Below are positions 46,100 to 58,140 of a DNA stretch of 64,000 nucleotides, piece after piece. Under the pieces are notes generated by a model. It had not been told where the DNA came from and did no database searches. It saw nothing but the letters and a program-made list of their open reading frames with translations. Origin of the DNA: Leptodontidium sp. MPI-SDFR-AT-0119. Lineage: Eukaryota; Ascomycota; Leotiomycetes; Helotiales; Leptodontidiaceae. Both the position numbers and the translations under genes were made by a program. The stretch's first letter is position 1, and each line of letters opens with the position of its first letter. The stretch lies in the NCBI GenBank assembly GCA_020726505.1, contig JAHLEZ010000012.1, forward strand, positions 372,001 through 436,000. The letters are read 5' to 3'.

Positions 46100-47940
46100 A
46101 GAATTAACTCTAGAAATATTTAATAATATAGTTATACTAAGAGAAACACTAAATCTTAACTTAGCTTTTATAAGAAATATAATAGTATATTCGCAGAAGT
46201 TCTATAAGTCCTTTTATAATAACTATATTAAAGGAGAATTCCTTTTTTAAGACTTTTAAGAGTATTTTAAAAGTTAAACGGCAAAGGAGTTTAAATTAAT
46301 TAAAGTTATAAAACGTATATACTTTAAGGATAACTTACAAGCCTTTAATATATTTATATAATAATAAAGGTAAACAAAGATAATAGAGGCTTTAGTAAAA
46401 GTAATATAAACTAAGGAAAATTTGTGGCTAAAAGACTAAGTAAAAATATAAATTTAGAACTACCCTAAATTAGTACTAAATTATATTTAGGAATTACTCT
46501 CTCGACTACTACTATTAATCTTAATAACACTTTAATAAAATTAACCCTTAATGTCTTTATAATACTAATTAGAGGTAATTATTTATTCCGTAAAAAAAGA
46601 CACTCTTTTAGAAGAATTAAGAGTGAAACTTATAAAGACAATTTAATTATTAAGATTACTTAAAATCTCTTTTATTAAAGGAGATAAAGTCGAGGATTTA
46701 TATAATATAACCCCTCCACTTATAGTCCTAAAGAAGGAGTTCTTATTTACTCTTAAGAGAGATCCCTTAAGTAATCTCTACTTATAGAGATTAAATAATT
46801 ACACGTTACTAAATTTTATATTAACGCTAGTAATACACCTACGAGACAAGTTATTATTATTATTTAAAGTTCCTAGGACTACTAGATTATATATAAAGCC
46901 GATTCGGCTATTATAATATATTATGAATTTATTAACCTTAAACTAAGTAAAATCGTTAGTAAACCTTACTAAGATATATATTAAGAAGCTTTAATATAAC
47001 GAAGACAAGGACTACTTAAATAAGAAGCTCTATATCTTCGCCGACTTATATTAGAGAATATTAATTAAGACTAAGGTCTAAAATCGAGCCTTTCTATTAA
47101 TACTATAAGACGGAGTTAGTTCGTACTATTACTAGTACTTTTAAAATAAGGGGTACTTATTTAATAAGCTTATTAAGACGACTTATAAATACTTTAAAAT
47201 AAAGGAGAAAGTTAATAAGTTCTTTAATTAATAATTTAGTCTGCCTTTTTTATTATTTTAAAATAAGCCTTATTAAAAAGGAAAGGTAATATTAACTTAA
47301 TTAAAGAACTTCGCTAAGGAATTATAAAGTATTTAACTTAGCCTAAAAGACAATAATATATAGAATAATAAGACACTCTATAATAAGCTTATATAAGAAG
47401 TAATAGGGAACCCCCTCTTTAAGATAGCCTTATTTTAAGCACCCCTTACCTTCCTTACGTTAATAAATAATCTTTACTCCGCCGTCGCTATTAAGGTAAC
47501 TTATAACTCGGGATTAAAGGTAAGTAAGTACTTTAAATTATATATAAATCGCTATTAATCTTATATTATAAATAAGGCGGCTTATTACTTTAATTATAAA
47601 ATAAAATTTTCAAGTAAAAACAAACGCGGAGACAAATTCTAGCTTATATTAAGTTACATAAGTTATATTATTTATAAGAAGATAGATTACTATAATAGTC
47701 GCCACTTAAATAAAGAGTAAGTAGTGTCTAAAGTAAAATACTTCGCGGCGCGTAAGGCTAAAGGAATAAAAGCTATAAATAAGACCTTTAGGAGCTACTT
47801 AATTTATATTAAGGGGATCGACCCTAATTTAGACTAGAATTAGACTATATCCAGATATTATTTAAGAAATTATTAAGATATAAATTTAAATACTTTAATA
47901 AATATTACCGATTTTTTAAAGAGTTTTAATAATAATAATA
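46100..47940 (+). pseudogene. Copia-B gag remnant
   Basis: Collinear with Copia-A 8150-10060, with stops in all frames. It is cut by the LINE at 47941; the 13 bases before the break (AATAATAATAATA) are the LINE target duplication. Confidence 0.6.
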
Positions 47941-48087
47941 AAAGCTCTTCGGACACTTTTTCGGGACTCTTGACCCCCCTGCCTTTGAACCACACCTGTT
48001 TCCATCTTATAAACTACCTCCTAACCAACCGATCTCCTTGCCCCTAGGCCTTGCAGTGGTATATTACCGCTGTAATAGCCGGGAGCT
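47941..48087 (+). promoter_or_regulatory. LINE 5' untranslated region and presumed internal promoter
   Basis: 147 bases before ORF1, C-rich in part (TTGACCCCCCTGCC). Full-length LINEs carry internal promoters here; none is identified by motif. Confidence 0.45.
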
Positions 48088-49677
48088 ATGGAGCCCCTAT
48101 TCGACCCCTTCGACTCCTCAGAGCCCCCCACACCTACGCCAACGCCTAGAGACCTAGGAGAGCTTCCTACTAGGCTATCAAGAGTAGTAGAATCGACCGA
48201 GACTACTCCTAGAGCCCCTAGAGACCTAGGGGGCTCTATTTCCAACTCCCGGGGGCAAAATACCCCTATTCGGCTCTTATCGACTAGTGCGGCTCAACTG
48301 GCCCCTGTAAAGCGCGGACCATCAAACAACCCCACCAATAACCAACACATCAACAAGACGCCAAGAATCAATACAGACTTTAATGGAAAATATCACCAAA
48401 ACCAAACCTACTTCCAAAGTAGTCAAACCGGTAATACTAGCCAAAAGCTAGTTCTTGAAGCCAGAGACCTGCTAGTAAGAGCATACTCAGCTACTAAGTC
48501 ACGGGACGAGCAAGGGAAACTACTTGATTTACTTGAAATATTCAGGGAATACACAGAACACAATAGAATCAAGAATACAACTTCTATTCTAGCTTCTCAA
48601 GTAGCTAACTTAGAGAGAGCAACAAAGAAAATCGAAACACAAGCTACTAAGTCAACTACTTGGGCCAAAATAGCCGAGAAAGCTCACTTACAACAACCAA
48701 CAACAACTCAGGTCAACAGCATAGCAACTAGTAGTACTAGTAATAGCGGTGCTAAGGGGAATAGGGCTAGGGCTCCGGGTAGCCCTAGGAACCCTACCGA
48801 TAAGGGCAAAGGTAAGTTTGCTCTTACTAAGAGATGCACCCTCTTACAGGCACGGAATGTCCAAGCAAACACCTTCTCTTCTATTACTACGCGCAATTTG
48901 CTTAATTCTGCTTTTAATAAGAAGGGAATACAAGGACTAGTTGTTTCTTCTGTTTCCCTTTCTTTAAGGGGTAATTTAGTAGTTACTACTACCCCTGATT
49001 TTGATGTTGAGTTCTTGATTTTAAACGAGTCAATTATTAAGGGGGTGCTTCCCGATTTGATTTTAATTCAGAGAGGAGAGCCATGGTACAAGGTTGCTAT
49101 TTATGGTATCCCTATTAGGGAGTTTAATACAGAAGAGGGATTAAACTCTAAGCTAGTCGCTGAAGAGATTCAAACCTTTAATAAAGGTTTTACTCCCGTA
49201 GGAAAATCCTTTTGGACTACTCCTAAAGAAAAACGCGACTCAGGCCTAGTACAAACAGGTACTATTGTAGTAGCTTTCCCAAGCCAAGAGCAAGCAAAAA
49301 GAGCTATATCAAATAGGCTTTATATTGCGGGTATTTCAGCTAAAGTAGTAAAATACATAACTACTCCTAGTACTTCTCAATGTACTAGATGCGCTGGTTT
49401 TGGGCACTCTGAAAGCCTTTGTAAAAGGAATAAGAAGTGTATTTTATGCGCAGAAAACCATACAAGCAGACAACATAGTTGTAATACTTGTAAATCAAAT
49501 ACTAGGTGCTTACACTTAAGTATAAGATGCGCAAATTGCAATAGTATTACTCATACGGCTGATTCCAAGCTATGTGAGGTATACTTAGCAATAAAAAATA
49601 AAGCAAATAATATTAGTAGTACTAATAGGCCTATTATAGTAGACGAACCAATCACAGTTAATGATAATTGGTCTTAA
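48088..49677 (+). CDS. LINE ORF1: Gag-like nucleic-acid-binding protein
   Basis: The 529-residue product has a Ser/Pro/Thr-rich, low-complexity N-terminus (about 1-130), then a helical segment and an Ala/Ser-rich linker. A structured middle follows (about 250-430). A C-terminal set of zinc knuckles begins with CTRCAGFGHSESLC (CX2CX4HX4C), then CILCAENH...C, and finally CANCNSITHTADSKLC (CX2CX4HX6C). In this class ORF1 protein coats the LINE RNA to form the ribonucleoprotein. The ATG at 48088 is the first good start after the short leader. The stop overlaps the start of ORF2, suggesting coupled or reinitiated translation of ORF2. The frame is intact. Confidence 0.88.
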   Translation: MEPLFDPFDSSEPPTPTPTPRDLGELPTRLSRVVESTETTPRAPRDLGGSISNSRGQNTPIRLLSTSAAQLAPVKRGPSNNPTNNQHINKTPRINTDFNGKYHQNQTYFQSSQTGNTSQKLVLEARDLLVRAYSATKSRDEQGKLLDLLEIFREYTEHNRIKNTTSILASQVANLERATKKIETQATKSTTWAKIAEKAHLQQPTTTQVNSIATSSTSNSGAKGNRARAPGSPRNPTDKGKGKFALTKRCTLLQARNVQANTFSSITTRNLLNSAFNKKGIQGLVVSSVSLSLRGNLVVTTTPDFDVEFLILNESIIKGVLPDLILIQRGEPWYKVAIYGIPIREFNTEEGLNSKLVAEEIQTFNKGFTPVGKSFWTTPKEKRDSGLVQTGTIVVAFPSQEQAKRAISNRLYIAGISAKVVKYITTPSTSQCTRCAGFGHSESLCKRNKKCILCAENHTSRQHSCNTCKSNTRCLHLSIRCANCNSITHTADSKLCEVYLAIKNKANNISSTNRPIIVDEPITVNDNWS

Positions 49678-52600
49678 AATACTACAAATCAATGTGAATA
49701 AGAGTCTCTCTACTACAGAGCACGTTCTTCAGTTGGCTATAGAGCTAAATATATCAATATTAGCAATTCAGGAGCCTTGGACTATTGGTAATAATATTGA
49801 CGGCTTTCGTAGCGTCTTACACCCTAGTTTTAAACAAGTGCTCCCGAATTACGGTTCTCTTAGGCCTAGAGCTTTATTTTATGTACTAGACTCAATTAGT
49901 ACTACTCTAGCGCCTAGCTCACCACAAGACCCTGATTGTATTATTTTAGACTTAGTTGAGTATAAAACTCAATTAATTAATGTTTATAATGCGACTCACC
50001 CTGAGTCGGAATCCCTTAGTAGTATTAAAACCCTACAAAGAATAGGTTTATTACCAGACTTATTCTCAAATAAAACGATATTACTAGGGGATTTTAATAT
50101 ACATCACCCGTGGTGGGACCCCATTACACCGCAAAGCGGTAATACAGGGGTATTATTAGACTTAATTGAAAAACACTCTTTGAGCCTATTAAATACTCCC
50201 GGGGAAGGAACGTTTTATAGACCACATATGGAGGCCCCTTCTGTATTAGACCTTACATTTGCTACTCAAGGAATAGTAAACCAAGTCGAAGATTGGCAAA
50301 TATTGCCTGATCTAGGTTCAGATCACTTTGGGGTACTATTTACTATTACATTTACTTGTAGTAGTATTAGTACTAGCCCCCTAAAGGTCCCCCGATTTAA
50401 TACAAAGAAAACAGATTGGGTAAAGTTTAATAAAAGTCTTAATAATTATTTTCAGGACTTTAATTATAACCCTAATTCTAAGTATACAAATCAAGAGCTT
50501 GATGACCTAGGGGAGCTATTTACTAGGAATATAATTCAAGCGACTAAAGACTCTATTCCTAGATCTTATAAGTCAATTGCTAGTAAACCTTGGTGGAATG
50601 AGGATCTTAAAATACTACGGAAATTAATGCAAAGATATTACCGTCTAAATAAGGCCTCAGGGTATACCCTCTACTTTCAAGAACTAAAAAATGCTAAAAA
50701 CCTTTATTTTAATACTATTAAGGTTGAAAAAAGAAAGCATTGGAATAAGTTCTTAGAAAAAGAGGATTCCCAGTCGATTTTTAAAGCTATGTCATATACC
50801 AAAAACAATACTAGCTCTCTTATACCAAGTCTTTATAATTTAGAGACTAAGGAATTAGAGTCGACTTTCCAACAAAAGTGTAATATTTTTAGAAGTACTT
50901 TATTTCCAGAACCTCCTATTTCAGCGCCTATTGATTTAACGTCATATATAAGTAGTAATACTTGGAAATGGCCTCTTTTATCTAAAGCAGAGCTAAAGGA
51001 TTCATGTACTTCAAAAATTAAGGGCAAAACCCCTGGACCTGACTTAATTACTCAAGAGATTATAATTAAAGCTTATTTAGCTATCCCAGAAGTCTTTTTT
51101 ATAACTTATTCAATACTTATAAATCAAGGGTACCACCCTAAGTGTTGGAAAGAGGCTACGGGGTTTATTCTTAAGAAACCAAAAAAACCTGATTATTCTA
51201 AACCTAAGGCATATAGAGTTATATCACTACTTAATTGTCTAGGTAAGGTTTCTGAAAGAATTTTAGCTAAGCGCCTAAGTTACTTAGCTGAAACAACTAC
51301 TTTATTACACGATAGTCAAATCGGTAGTAGACTTAAAAAATCAGCTATTGACGCAGCTTTACTTTTACAAACAGAAGTAGAGATTAATAAGGCAAATAAG
51401 CTTAAAACTACTACTCTATTCCTTGACGTCAAGGGAGCTTTTGATCACGTTTCCAAGAATCGTCTTATTCAGGTTTTAACTCAATTGAAATTACCGATAA
51501 GTCTAATTTTGTGGATTTCGTCATTTTTAGAAAACCGTACTTTACAACTTGCCTTTGATAATAAATTAGAGGAATTCCAAATTGTAAATACAGGTATCCC
51601 TCAAGGGAGCCCTATTTCACCTATTTTATTCCTTATATATATTCGAGACTTATTTAAGTCTAAGAATATTAAGCCAATATCATACATGGATGATTTAGCA
51701 TTAATAGCCTCTTCTAAAAGCTTTAAAAAAAATATAAGTATTTTAGAAAGAGAAGCTAGCTTATTAGTCAAATTAGGGGAAGAATATTCTATTAGCTTTG
51801 ATATTGAAAAAACAGAGCTTATTCACTTCTTTGGAAGTAAGAATACCCTTAATATTACACTTCCAAATAATACTATACTAGCTCCTAGTAAGCTAGTTAA
51901 ATGGCTAGGAATATATTTTGATTCAAACCTTAAATTTAAGAATCATAGGTCAATTAGAGTTTCCCTTGCAAAGCAAATGTTTTATCGTATAAATCGACTC
52001 TCAAATATTACTATTGGGCTCTCCCCGTTTGCAATTCGTCAATTATATATGGCTTGTGTTACTAGCGTAGCCGACTATGGTTCTATATTATGGTGGAAAA
52101 TCAATTGCCCTAATAAGGCTATGATTAGACCATTTCAAGCTTTACAAAACCTAGCTACTAAGAAAATATTAGGGGTCTTTAAAACAGCACCTATAATTCC
52201 ATCAGAGCTTGAAGCAGCTTTACCTCCACCTAATATTAGACTAAATCATACAAGTCGGCGCTATATTCTCCGCGCCTTAAAACTTAGTAAAAAACACCCT
52301 ATTAGGCTCGAAGTTGAAAAGGTTATTACAAGAGCTAATGAGGAGTATGACTTACTAGGTATTTTACCTGAGTCAATTACTACTATTTCAAGCCTAGTTC
52401 ATTCAATATATCATATAATTGACTTTAATACTTTAGAAGTAATAAGGCACTTTTATTTCCCTCCATGGGAAAGAGAAGTACCTTATATTTTTAGAATATC
52501 TAAGTTGTCTAAAGAAGACGAAGCTAAGGCTCACTTACAATACTTACAAAGTATTTGTAATAGTCGGAATACCTCTATTTATACAGACGGCTCTCAGACT

Positions 52601-53509
52601 CCTGAAGGGTGCGGAGTAGGCTATAGCGTAGCTGTTTATACACATACACAAGGATATCCCCTTATACCTACATTTACAAAAATAGGTAATTTAGGGGAGG
52701 CCGAATTAGTATATAACGGCGAGCTAGAAGCTATTACACAAGCCATAGAATACGCTAGTAGTACGGCGAAAGAAGGGGATAATTTTACAGTCTTTTCAGA
52801 TAATCAAGCCGCTCTCTTAAGACTAAAAACTCCCTCAGATAACCCGGGGCAAAGCCAACAAATTAGAGCTATATTAGCGTCTAAGGCTATTAATAGTCTA
52901 AATGCTAGTATAACTTTAGCTTGGGTCCCAGGTCACTCTGATATAATTGGAAATGAAAAAGCAGACAAATTAGCTAAAATAGCTACTATGTCGTCTATTA
53001 ATTCTAATAATACTTCTTTTGCGTATTTAGGAGTTAAACTAAGTAGTCAAAAGAAGAATGAAATTGGAGCTAATATAACTCAAAATATCAATTCTCAAAC
53101 CCTAAAAACGTACTCTAAAAAGTATACATGCAAAATAGCTAAAAAGCTACTTTTACCTACTAGTATTCTAAGAGAAACAAGCAGCTCTTTTTACCAATTA
53201 AAACTAGGGCATGGATACTTAAAAGCCTACTTATATAAGCTAGGGCTAGCGTCTAATAACAAGTGTAGATGTAGTAGTATTGAAACTGCAGAACACTTAT
53301 TACTTAGTTGTAAATACTATAAATTAGAGCGTAAAAAACTCTATTCTAGTATCAAAAGCAACTTAGAAATTAGGACTATTACTATTCCCGTTTTATTACA
53401 TACGCAAATTGGAATTAAAGAAATACTAGTATTCTTAAAAGAGACTAGTATATGTACAAGGAAATGGCACCAAGAGAGGCTAGGGAGTGAAGAAGAAGAA
53501 GAAGATTAG
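49661..53509 (+). CDS. LINE ORF2: endonuclease, reverse transcriptase, RNase H
   Basis: 1282 residues. The N-terminal apurinic-like endonuclease (about 1-230) shows LQINVNKS, AIQEPW, LLGDFNIHHPWW and SDHFG. The RT (about 450-760) shows YRVISLL, FLDVKGAFDHV, GIPQGSPISP and the active site YMDD at 675-678. RNase H (about 970-1120) shows YTDGSQT, GELEAI, FSDNQAAL and WVPGHSDIIGNEKADKLA, giving the D, E, D, D set. A C-terminal Cys/His patch (CRCSSIETAEHLLLSC) follows, and the protein ends in an acidic run. All catalytic motifs are present. The product should nick target DNA and copy the element RNA at the nick. ATG 49661 lies inside the last codons of ORF1 in another frame. Confidence 0.94.
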   Translation: MIIGLKILQINVNKSLSTTEHVLQLAIELNISILAIQEPWTIGNNIDGFRSVLHPSFKQVLPNYGSLRPRALFYVLDSISTTLAPSSPQDPDCIILDLVEYKTQLINVYNATHPESESLSSIKTLQRIGLLPDLFSNKTILLGDFNIHHPWWDPITPQSGNTGVLLDLIEKHSLSLLNTPGEGTFYRPHMEAPSVLDLTFATQGIVNQVEDWQILPDLGSDHFGVLFTITFTCSSISTSPLKVPRFNTKKTDWVKFNKSLNNYFQDFNYNPNSKYTNQELDDLGELFTRNIIQATKDSIPRSYKSIASKPWWNEDLKILRKLMQRYYRLNKASGYTLYFQELKNAKNLYFNTIKVEKRKHWNKFLEKEDSQSIFKAMSYTKNNTSSLIPSLYNLETKELESTFQQKCNIFRSTLFPEPPISAPIDLTSYISSNTWKWPLLSKAELKDSCTSKIKGKTPGPDLITQEIIIKAYLAIPEVFFITYSILINQGYHPKCWKEATGFILKKPKKPDYSKPKAYRVISLLNCLGKVSERILAKRLSYLAETTTLLHDSQIGSRLKKSAIDAALLLQTEVEINKANKLKTTTLFLDVKGAFDHVSKNRLIQVLTQLKLPISLILWISSFLENRTLQLAFDNKLEEFQIVNTGIPQGSPISPILFLIYIRDLFKSKNIKPISYMDDLALIASSKSFKKNISILEREASLLVKLGEEYSISFDIEKTELIHFFGSKNTLNITLPNNTILAPSKLVKWLGIYFDSNLKFKNHRSIRVSLAKQMFYRINRLSNITIGLSPFAIRQLYMACVTSVADYGSILWWKINCPNKAMIRPFQALQNLATKKILGVFKTAPIIPSELEAALPPPNIRLNHTSRRYILRALKLSKKHPIRLEVEKVITRANEEYDLLGILPESITTISSLVHSIYHIIDFNTLEVIRHFYFPPWEREVPYIFRISKLSKEDEAKAHLQYLQSICNSRNTSIYTDGSQTPEGCGVGYSVAVYTHTQGYPLIPTFTKIGNLGEAELVYNGELEAITQAIEYASSTAKEGDNFTVFSDNQAALLRLKTPSDNPGQSQQIRAILASKAINSLNASITLAWVPGHSDIIGNEKADKLAKIATMSSINSNNTSFAYLGVKLSSQKKNEIGANITQNINSQTLKTYSKKYTCKIAKKLLLPTSILRETSSSFYQLKLGHGYLKAYLYKLGLASNNKCRCSSIETAEHLLLSCKYYKLERKKLYSSIKSNLEIRTITIPVLLHTQIGIKEILVFLKETSICTRKWHQERLGSEEEEED

Positions 53510-53708
53510 GCTATTAGGCCTTAATTTGTACTTTCATTTAGTTATTTCCTTTGTTTTTTTGATTTTAATTTTCTTATAAGTTATAGGGAGAATGTTCCCA
53601 AATGTACAGTCGCAGTCTAATTCGAACTGAATTTTGTATATAATAATTAGCCACGCTAGTAGACTAGCCGTGCTACATAGTTTCTAACTAATACAGCACG
53701 TTAAAAGG
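53510..53708 (+). other. LINE 3' untranslated region with terminal hairpin
   Basis: Non-coding. Near 53652-53672 a stem forms between CACGCTAGT and ACTAGCCGTG with one bulged base, about 35 bases before the poly(A). LINE 3' hairpins can be recognised by the RT; that role here is inferred. Confidence 0.5.
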
Positions 53709-53743
53709 AAAAAAAAAAAAAAAAAAAAAAAATAATAATAATA
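53709..53743. repeat. poly(A) tail and right target duplication of the LINE
   Basis: About 24 A residues, then AATAATAATAATA, repeating the 13 bases at 47928-47940. Confidence 0.85.
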
Positions 53744-56700
53744 GTGATAGTACTATAAACTTCACGATTGTATTTATAGTAAGTAAAGTATAATATAATA
53801 CACGGGAAGTTATAAAGTAACTTAAGGAGAGGAAAGCTACTTATATCTTAGAGAGTAAAATCAAGAGACTCGCTCTTAGCGAGGCTTATATAATATAATA
53901 AACAAACAAATTCTTTTAAGGTCTATTAATTAATATAAAGGCATTTAATAAAAACACGGGAGGAATTAATTAGTTACGAGTATTATAGCGAATTTAAGAT
54001 ATTAAATTTAACACTAACTAGGCGGGCTAGAGCTAGATTATATTTAGTGCCAGTTCGTGACTATCTTTAAGAGTAGCCACAGTTAATACTCCGACTAGAG
54101 AAATGGACTTTTAAATCGTGGACGTAGATATCCCGTTTTTAGTTTGCTTATAGTAGTTAGATGTACTTAACGCGTAATATAATAACCTACGTAATGTCTT
54201 GATTTAAGATAATAAGAAGCACTTGATTATACAGAAGTATAAGTATTTAAAGTTACTTTTGGACTAATATTATTAATTACTAGACACTTCGACTAGAACA
54301 ATATATATATCACCTGACTAAGCCAGAAATACGTCGGCTTTATAGGCGCTTTAGACACCCTTTAGTAAGGCGCCTATATTACTTATTAAACTAAGCTGGC
54401 TATAAGTATAATTCAGACGTTATATTAAAGGTCAAGGAAATGTATAAGTACTGCCAAAAACACATAAATACTCTATATAAGTTCCGCTTTAAATTACAAG
54501 ACGACGTCGACTTTAATTATATAATTTACAGTAATATTATAATATTTAAAGAACAATATACCTTCTATATAACAAATAAAGTAATAGGTTTTAATATAGC
54601 GAAACTACTCTAAAAGGGCCCTAGTTCGGCTATAACTCGGGCTACCTTTAATATATTTAAGTTAATATAAATTAATATATACCTTAGACCTCTAGATTTT
54701 ATTGTGTATAATTATAGTACTAATTTCAATTTTGAAGAGTTTCGGAGTGTACTTAGATCTATAAGTAATACTCTTAAGTTAGTACTTATAGAGGTATGCT
54801 ATTTAATTAGTAAAATTAAGTAATATTATCACTTATTACGTTATACTTATGAAATCGTTATTAAAGAGTACTTTAAGTTAAGTGATAAAGACTAATTATA
54901 AATAGTAATAAAAGTAGTAAATAATATAGTTAGACTTAACAGGCTTATCCTTATATTACTTATTTTTAGCGTATACCCTAAAATAATAGAGTTAAACCCC
55001 CTAAATCTATTAGTTAAGTAACGTGCGGCTATAATTAAAAGAGCTATAAAAGAAGTACAGAAAATTTATATTACACGTAAAGTTAATAATACATTAGCCA
55101 CACAAAATAGCCCCAGAACTACTTATATTTATAATCTTTACCTTAATAATTAAGTTCTAGTGTACTAAGAGAGTAAAAGATAAATAAGACTCTACGACTT
55201 CTTAAGTATTAAGGGAGAATTATATAAGATCAATATAAGAAATAGAGAATATATACTTTTTAATCGACTATAATTTGTCCCTTTAAAATAAATACTTTTA
55301 GTATTAAATAATAAAAAGAAAACTTACTAGAAGATATTTATAAGTAATATCTAAGATTTATAATTAAAAACGCTACTAAAATAGTATTAAACTTACCCCG
55401 AATTACTATCGAAATTTTATTTACGAAATATTCTTAAATTTATTAATTATTAATACCGATTATAATATTAAAGTATTTCTAATTAAAAAGGAGACAAAGG
55501 ACTAAGAGTTATTTATTAAACTTTACTTTAAAGGAAAGATTATAGCGCTTAAACTATTATTTTAATAGTCTTAGAAGATAAAATATAAAGTACTTATTAA
55601 AAGGGGTGTTTTTATACTTATTTATAAAGACGACCTTAAAGTAAAAGGCTACTATATCTTTAAGTCAAAAATAATAGACGAAGTTAAAGGCAAGGAGACA
55701 TTAGCTTTATATAAGAAGTTAAGACTAGTAATTTAATACTTTAATAATAAAGGAAAGAGAGAGATTTTGACTTAGTCTCTAATAATCTAATAATTTAATT
55801 AATAGTTACTTATATTTTTAGTTATTATTATTAAGTACTTAAATCGCCTCTAAAACTAGTCTAAATCTTATTTAATTATTAAGGACATTATTTAAGCTTA
55901 TGTCTAAGTAAAGATAAGGCTTTTTTAGGATATTTTTATATAGTTACTAGAAGAAATTATAAGAGATTTCCCTCTTAATATAATATTTATAATAATATTA
56001 TTATTATATAATATACTTAAGTCTAGAAACTATTAATTTAATATATATTATAAATATTATATAAAAAACTTATAAATAGAGACCTTAATATATAACTTAT
56101 ACTTACTAATTAGTACTAAGGAAAGCTATGACTTTAGTATCGTAAGAATATAAAATGACGACATATTAATTATAAAAAATAAGGACTTCTTAGTAAAAAA
56201 ACAAAATAAGATTATTAAGGCCAGTTTTATAACAAAGCCGATATAAGTATTACTCCTTATTAAAACTATTACGTTTAATAGGTATATTATTACTATAAAT
56301 AAAGACAACCTCTATATGTCTTAAAAGAGTTAAAGAGTAAGGCTAGAGCTAGTCGACGTAAGAAAGGAGGACTATAAGAAGGCCTATAAAGAATAATAAG
56401 CTCGTGCGGCTTATCTTATTATTATTTATTAGCCGGAAGTAATATTTAATCTCTTAGTTATAACATAATACTAAGATTCAATAGAAGACGACGTTAAGGC
56501 TTTAAACTTACGCCTTAAATAATAAATAAACAACTTAAAGAGAAGACTTTAATATATACTAATTAATTTATAGTCTACAAAAGTCTATGTTTTTATAGAC
56601 AATTCTTTTATTAATAATAAAGACTTAAGTTCATAAATAAGTTTTATATTAATAATTAGTACTAAAATAATAAAGGATACGTAATTTACTTTAACTAGTA

Positions 56701-57120
56701 ATATTATATATATTAACTTAATAAAATATAAGAGAGTAACTTGTGTAATACTTATATTAGAGTTATATATTATAGTAACTAGTATTAATATATTAATCTC
56801 CCTTAGTATTACTATTAATATAATAACTAACAAGCTTAATATTTCACGTCTTCTTACTATTATTTACACAGATTCTTTGTCCCTTTATAAGTGTATTATT
56901 AAGCTTAATACGACAAAAGAGAAGCGTCTAATAATTAATAATATAGTTATTTATTAATTATATAAGCGTAAAGAGTTAATAGAGGTTCAATAGATTAATA
57001 ACACTAATAATTTTACTAACGCTATAACGAAGAGTACTCCAAATAAGGCTCTTCAAGATTTTATTAACACTAATATCTTTATTATTAAAATAAAGGGTTA
57101 AGTTTAATAGTTAACCGGAG
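53744..57120 (+). pseudogene. Copia-B pol remnant (integrase, RT, RNase H)
   Basis: Collinear with Copia-A 10060-13430. Landmarks are the HHCC region with the GCGCTTTAGACACCC text near 54350, the integrase C-terminal motif near 54820, and an RT active-site remnant near 56150 (VRI, stop, NDD where Copia-1 has VGMQTDD). The RNase H text near 56590 is DNSFINNKDLSS. It has numerous stops and more RIP than Copia-A. Short minus-strand open frames at 56126-56308 and 56585-56833 are chance. Confidence 0.8.
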
Positions 57121-57427
57121 TTAATTCGGACTAGTAATAAAGAGGTTTCTTATATTTGTTAATTTTTTATTTCCTTATAACTCTTATTTTATTAATTTAT
57201 TACTTGCGGTTATTTTTATATTTAATTAATTTATAAAGTTAAAAACATACTTAATTTAGTTCTAAGTACCCTTTAATTTAAAGTACTAACGGGCGGCCTT
57301 ATAATAATACTTTAATAAAAACAAACTACCGGTTTTATTATAGAAGGCTACTCTTATATAATAATATAAAAAAAGTATTATTATAAAGAACTTATTACGA
57401 AGTTAATCCGAAATAGGGCCAAATCCC

Positions 57428-58140
57428 TTACTTATAAATATCTAAAAGAAGTTCCTTGTCCTCTTCCTTTATACTATAATAGCGACTTTGGCGGAGACGC
57501 TTAGTAAAAGTATTGTCCTTACCGCCGTCCTCTTTATTACACTTAGTAGCGGCAAAGAAGACGACAATAAGGAGCTAGTTTAAGACTAATACTATCTCTT
57601 ATAATATAAAGTATTAATACTTAAGAGCCTTAATATTAAAAGGGAATAAAGGGGTTAACTTATTACTTACGAGCTAACTAAGCTAGTGATTTCCCGGCGT
57701 ATAGCGCGCGTTTCCTTTAATAACGCTAGTAATAACTCTTTAGTAGTCTTTAGTATACTAATAGTAGCGACTAATAATACTAAATTAATAAATTTAGTAA
57801 TAATAATAATAATTCCTTTATCTTTTACCTCAAGGGTAATAATTAAATAAAAGTATTCTTTAACGACAAACTACAAAATCTATTATATATTAGTAACTAT
57901 ATATTTAAAGTACTTTTGGCGAGGATTTAAATATAATTTAGAGTAAAAAGAAAGAAATAAGAATACTTACTAAGTTATACTAAGACTTCTTCTTTATATA
58001 ATATACGTATTTCTTACTCTTAAGATTATTAAAGGCGTATTTATAAGATAAGTTCTTTACGAAGAGACGAACGTATTAAATATAGTATTTATAATATATA
58101 AGGTCGAGCGCTCTTGTAAATATAAGTATAAGTACTATTT
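57428..58140 (-). pseudogene. antisense accessory gene remnant of Copia-B
   Basis: Same blocks as in Copia-A: KTTKELLLALLKETRAIRRE near 57680-57780 and TKRLRQSRYY followed by an acidic stretch and LLLDIYK ending at 57428. Preservation of sense in both copies, with mainly RIP-type differences, supports a real ancestral gene opposite to pol. Confidence 0.58.

Larger units (their letters stand above)
47941..53730 (+). mobile_element. intact Tad/I-like LINE (non-LTR retrotransposon)
   Basis: It is bounded by a 13-bp target duplication AATAATAATAATA (47928-47940 and 53731-53743) and ends in about 24 A residues. ORF1 encodes a Gag-like zinc-knuckle protein. ORF2 encodes endonuclease, RT and RNase H. 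ORF1 and ORF2 overlap by 17 bases. There is no RIP: both frames are open and CA/TG dinucleotides are normal. The 5' end is inferred from the duplication; A residues shared with the target leave it uncertain by a few bases. The domain set fits the Tad1/I group of fungal LINEs. Confidence 0.93.
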
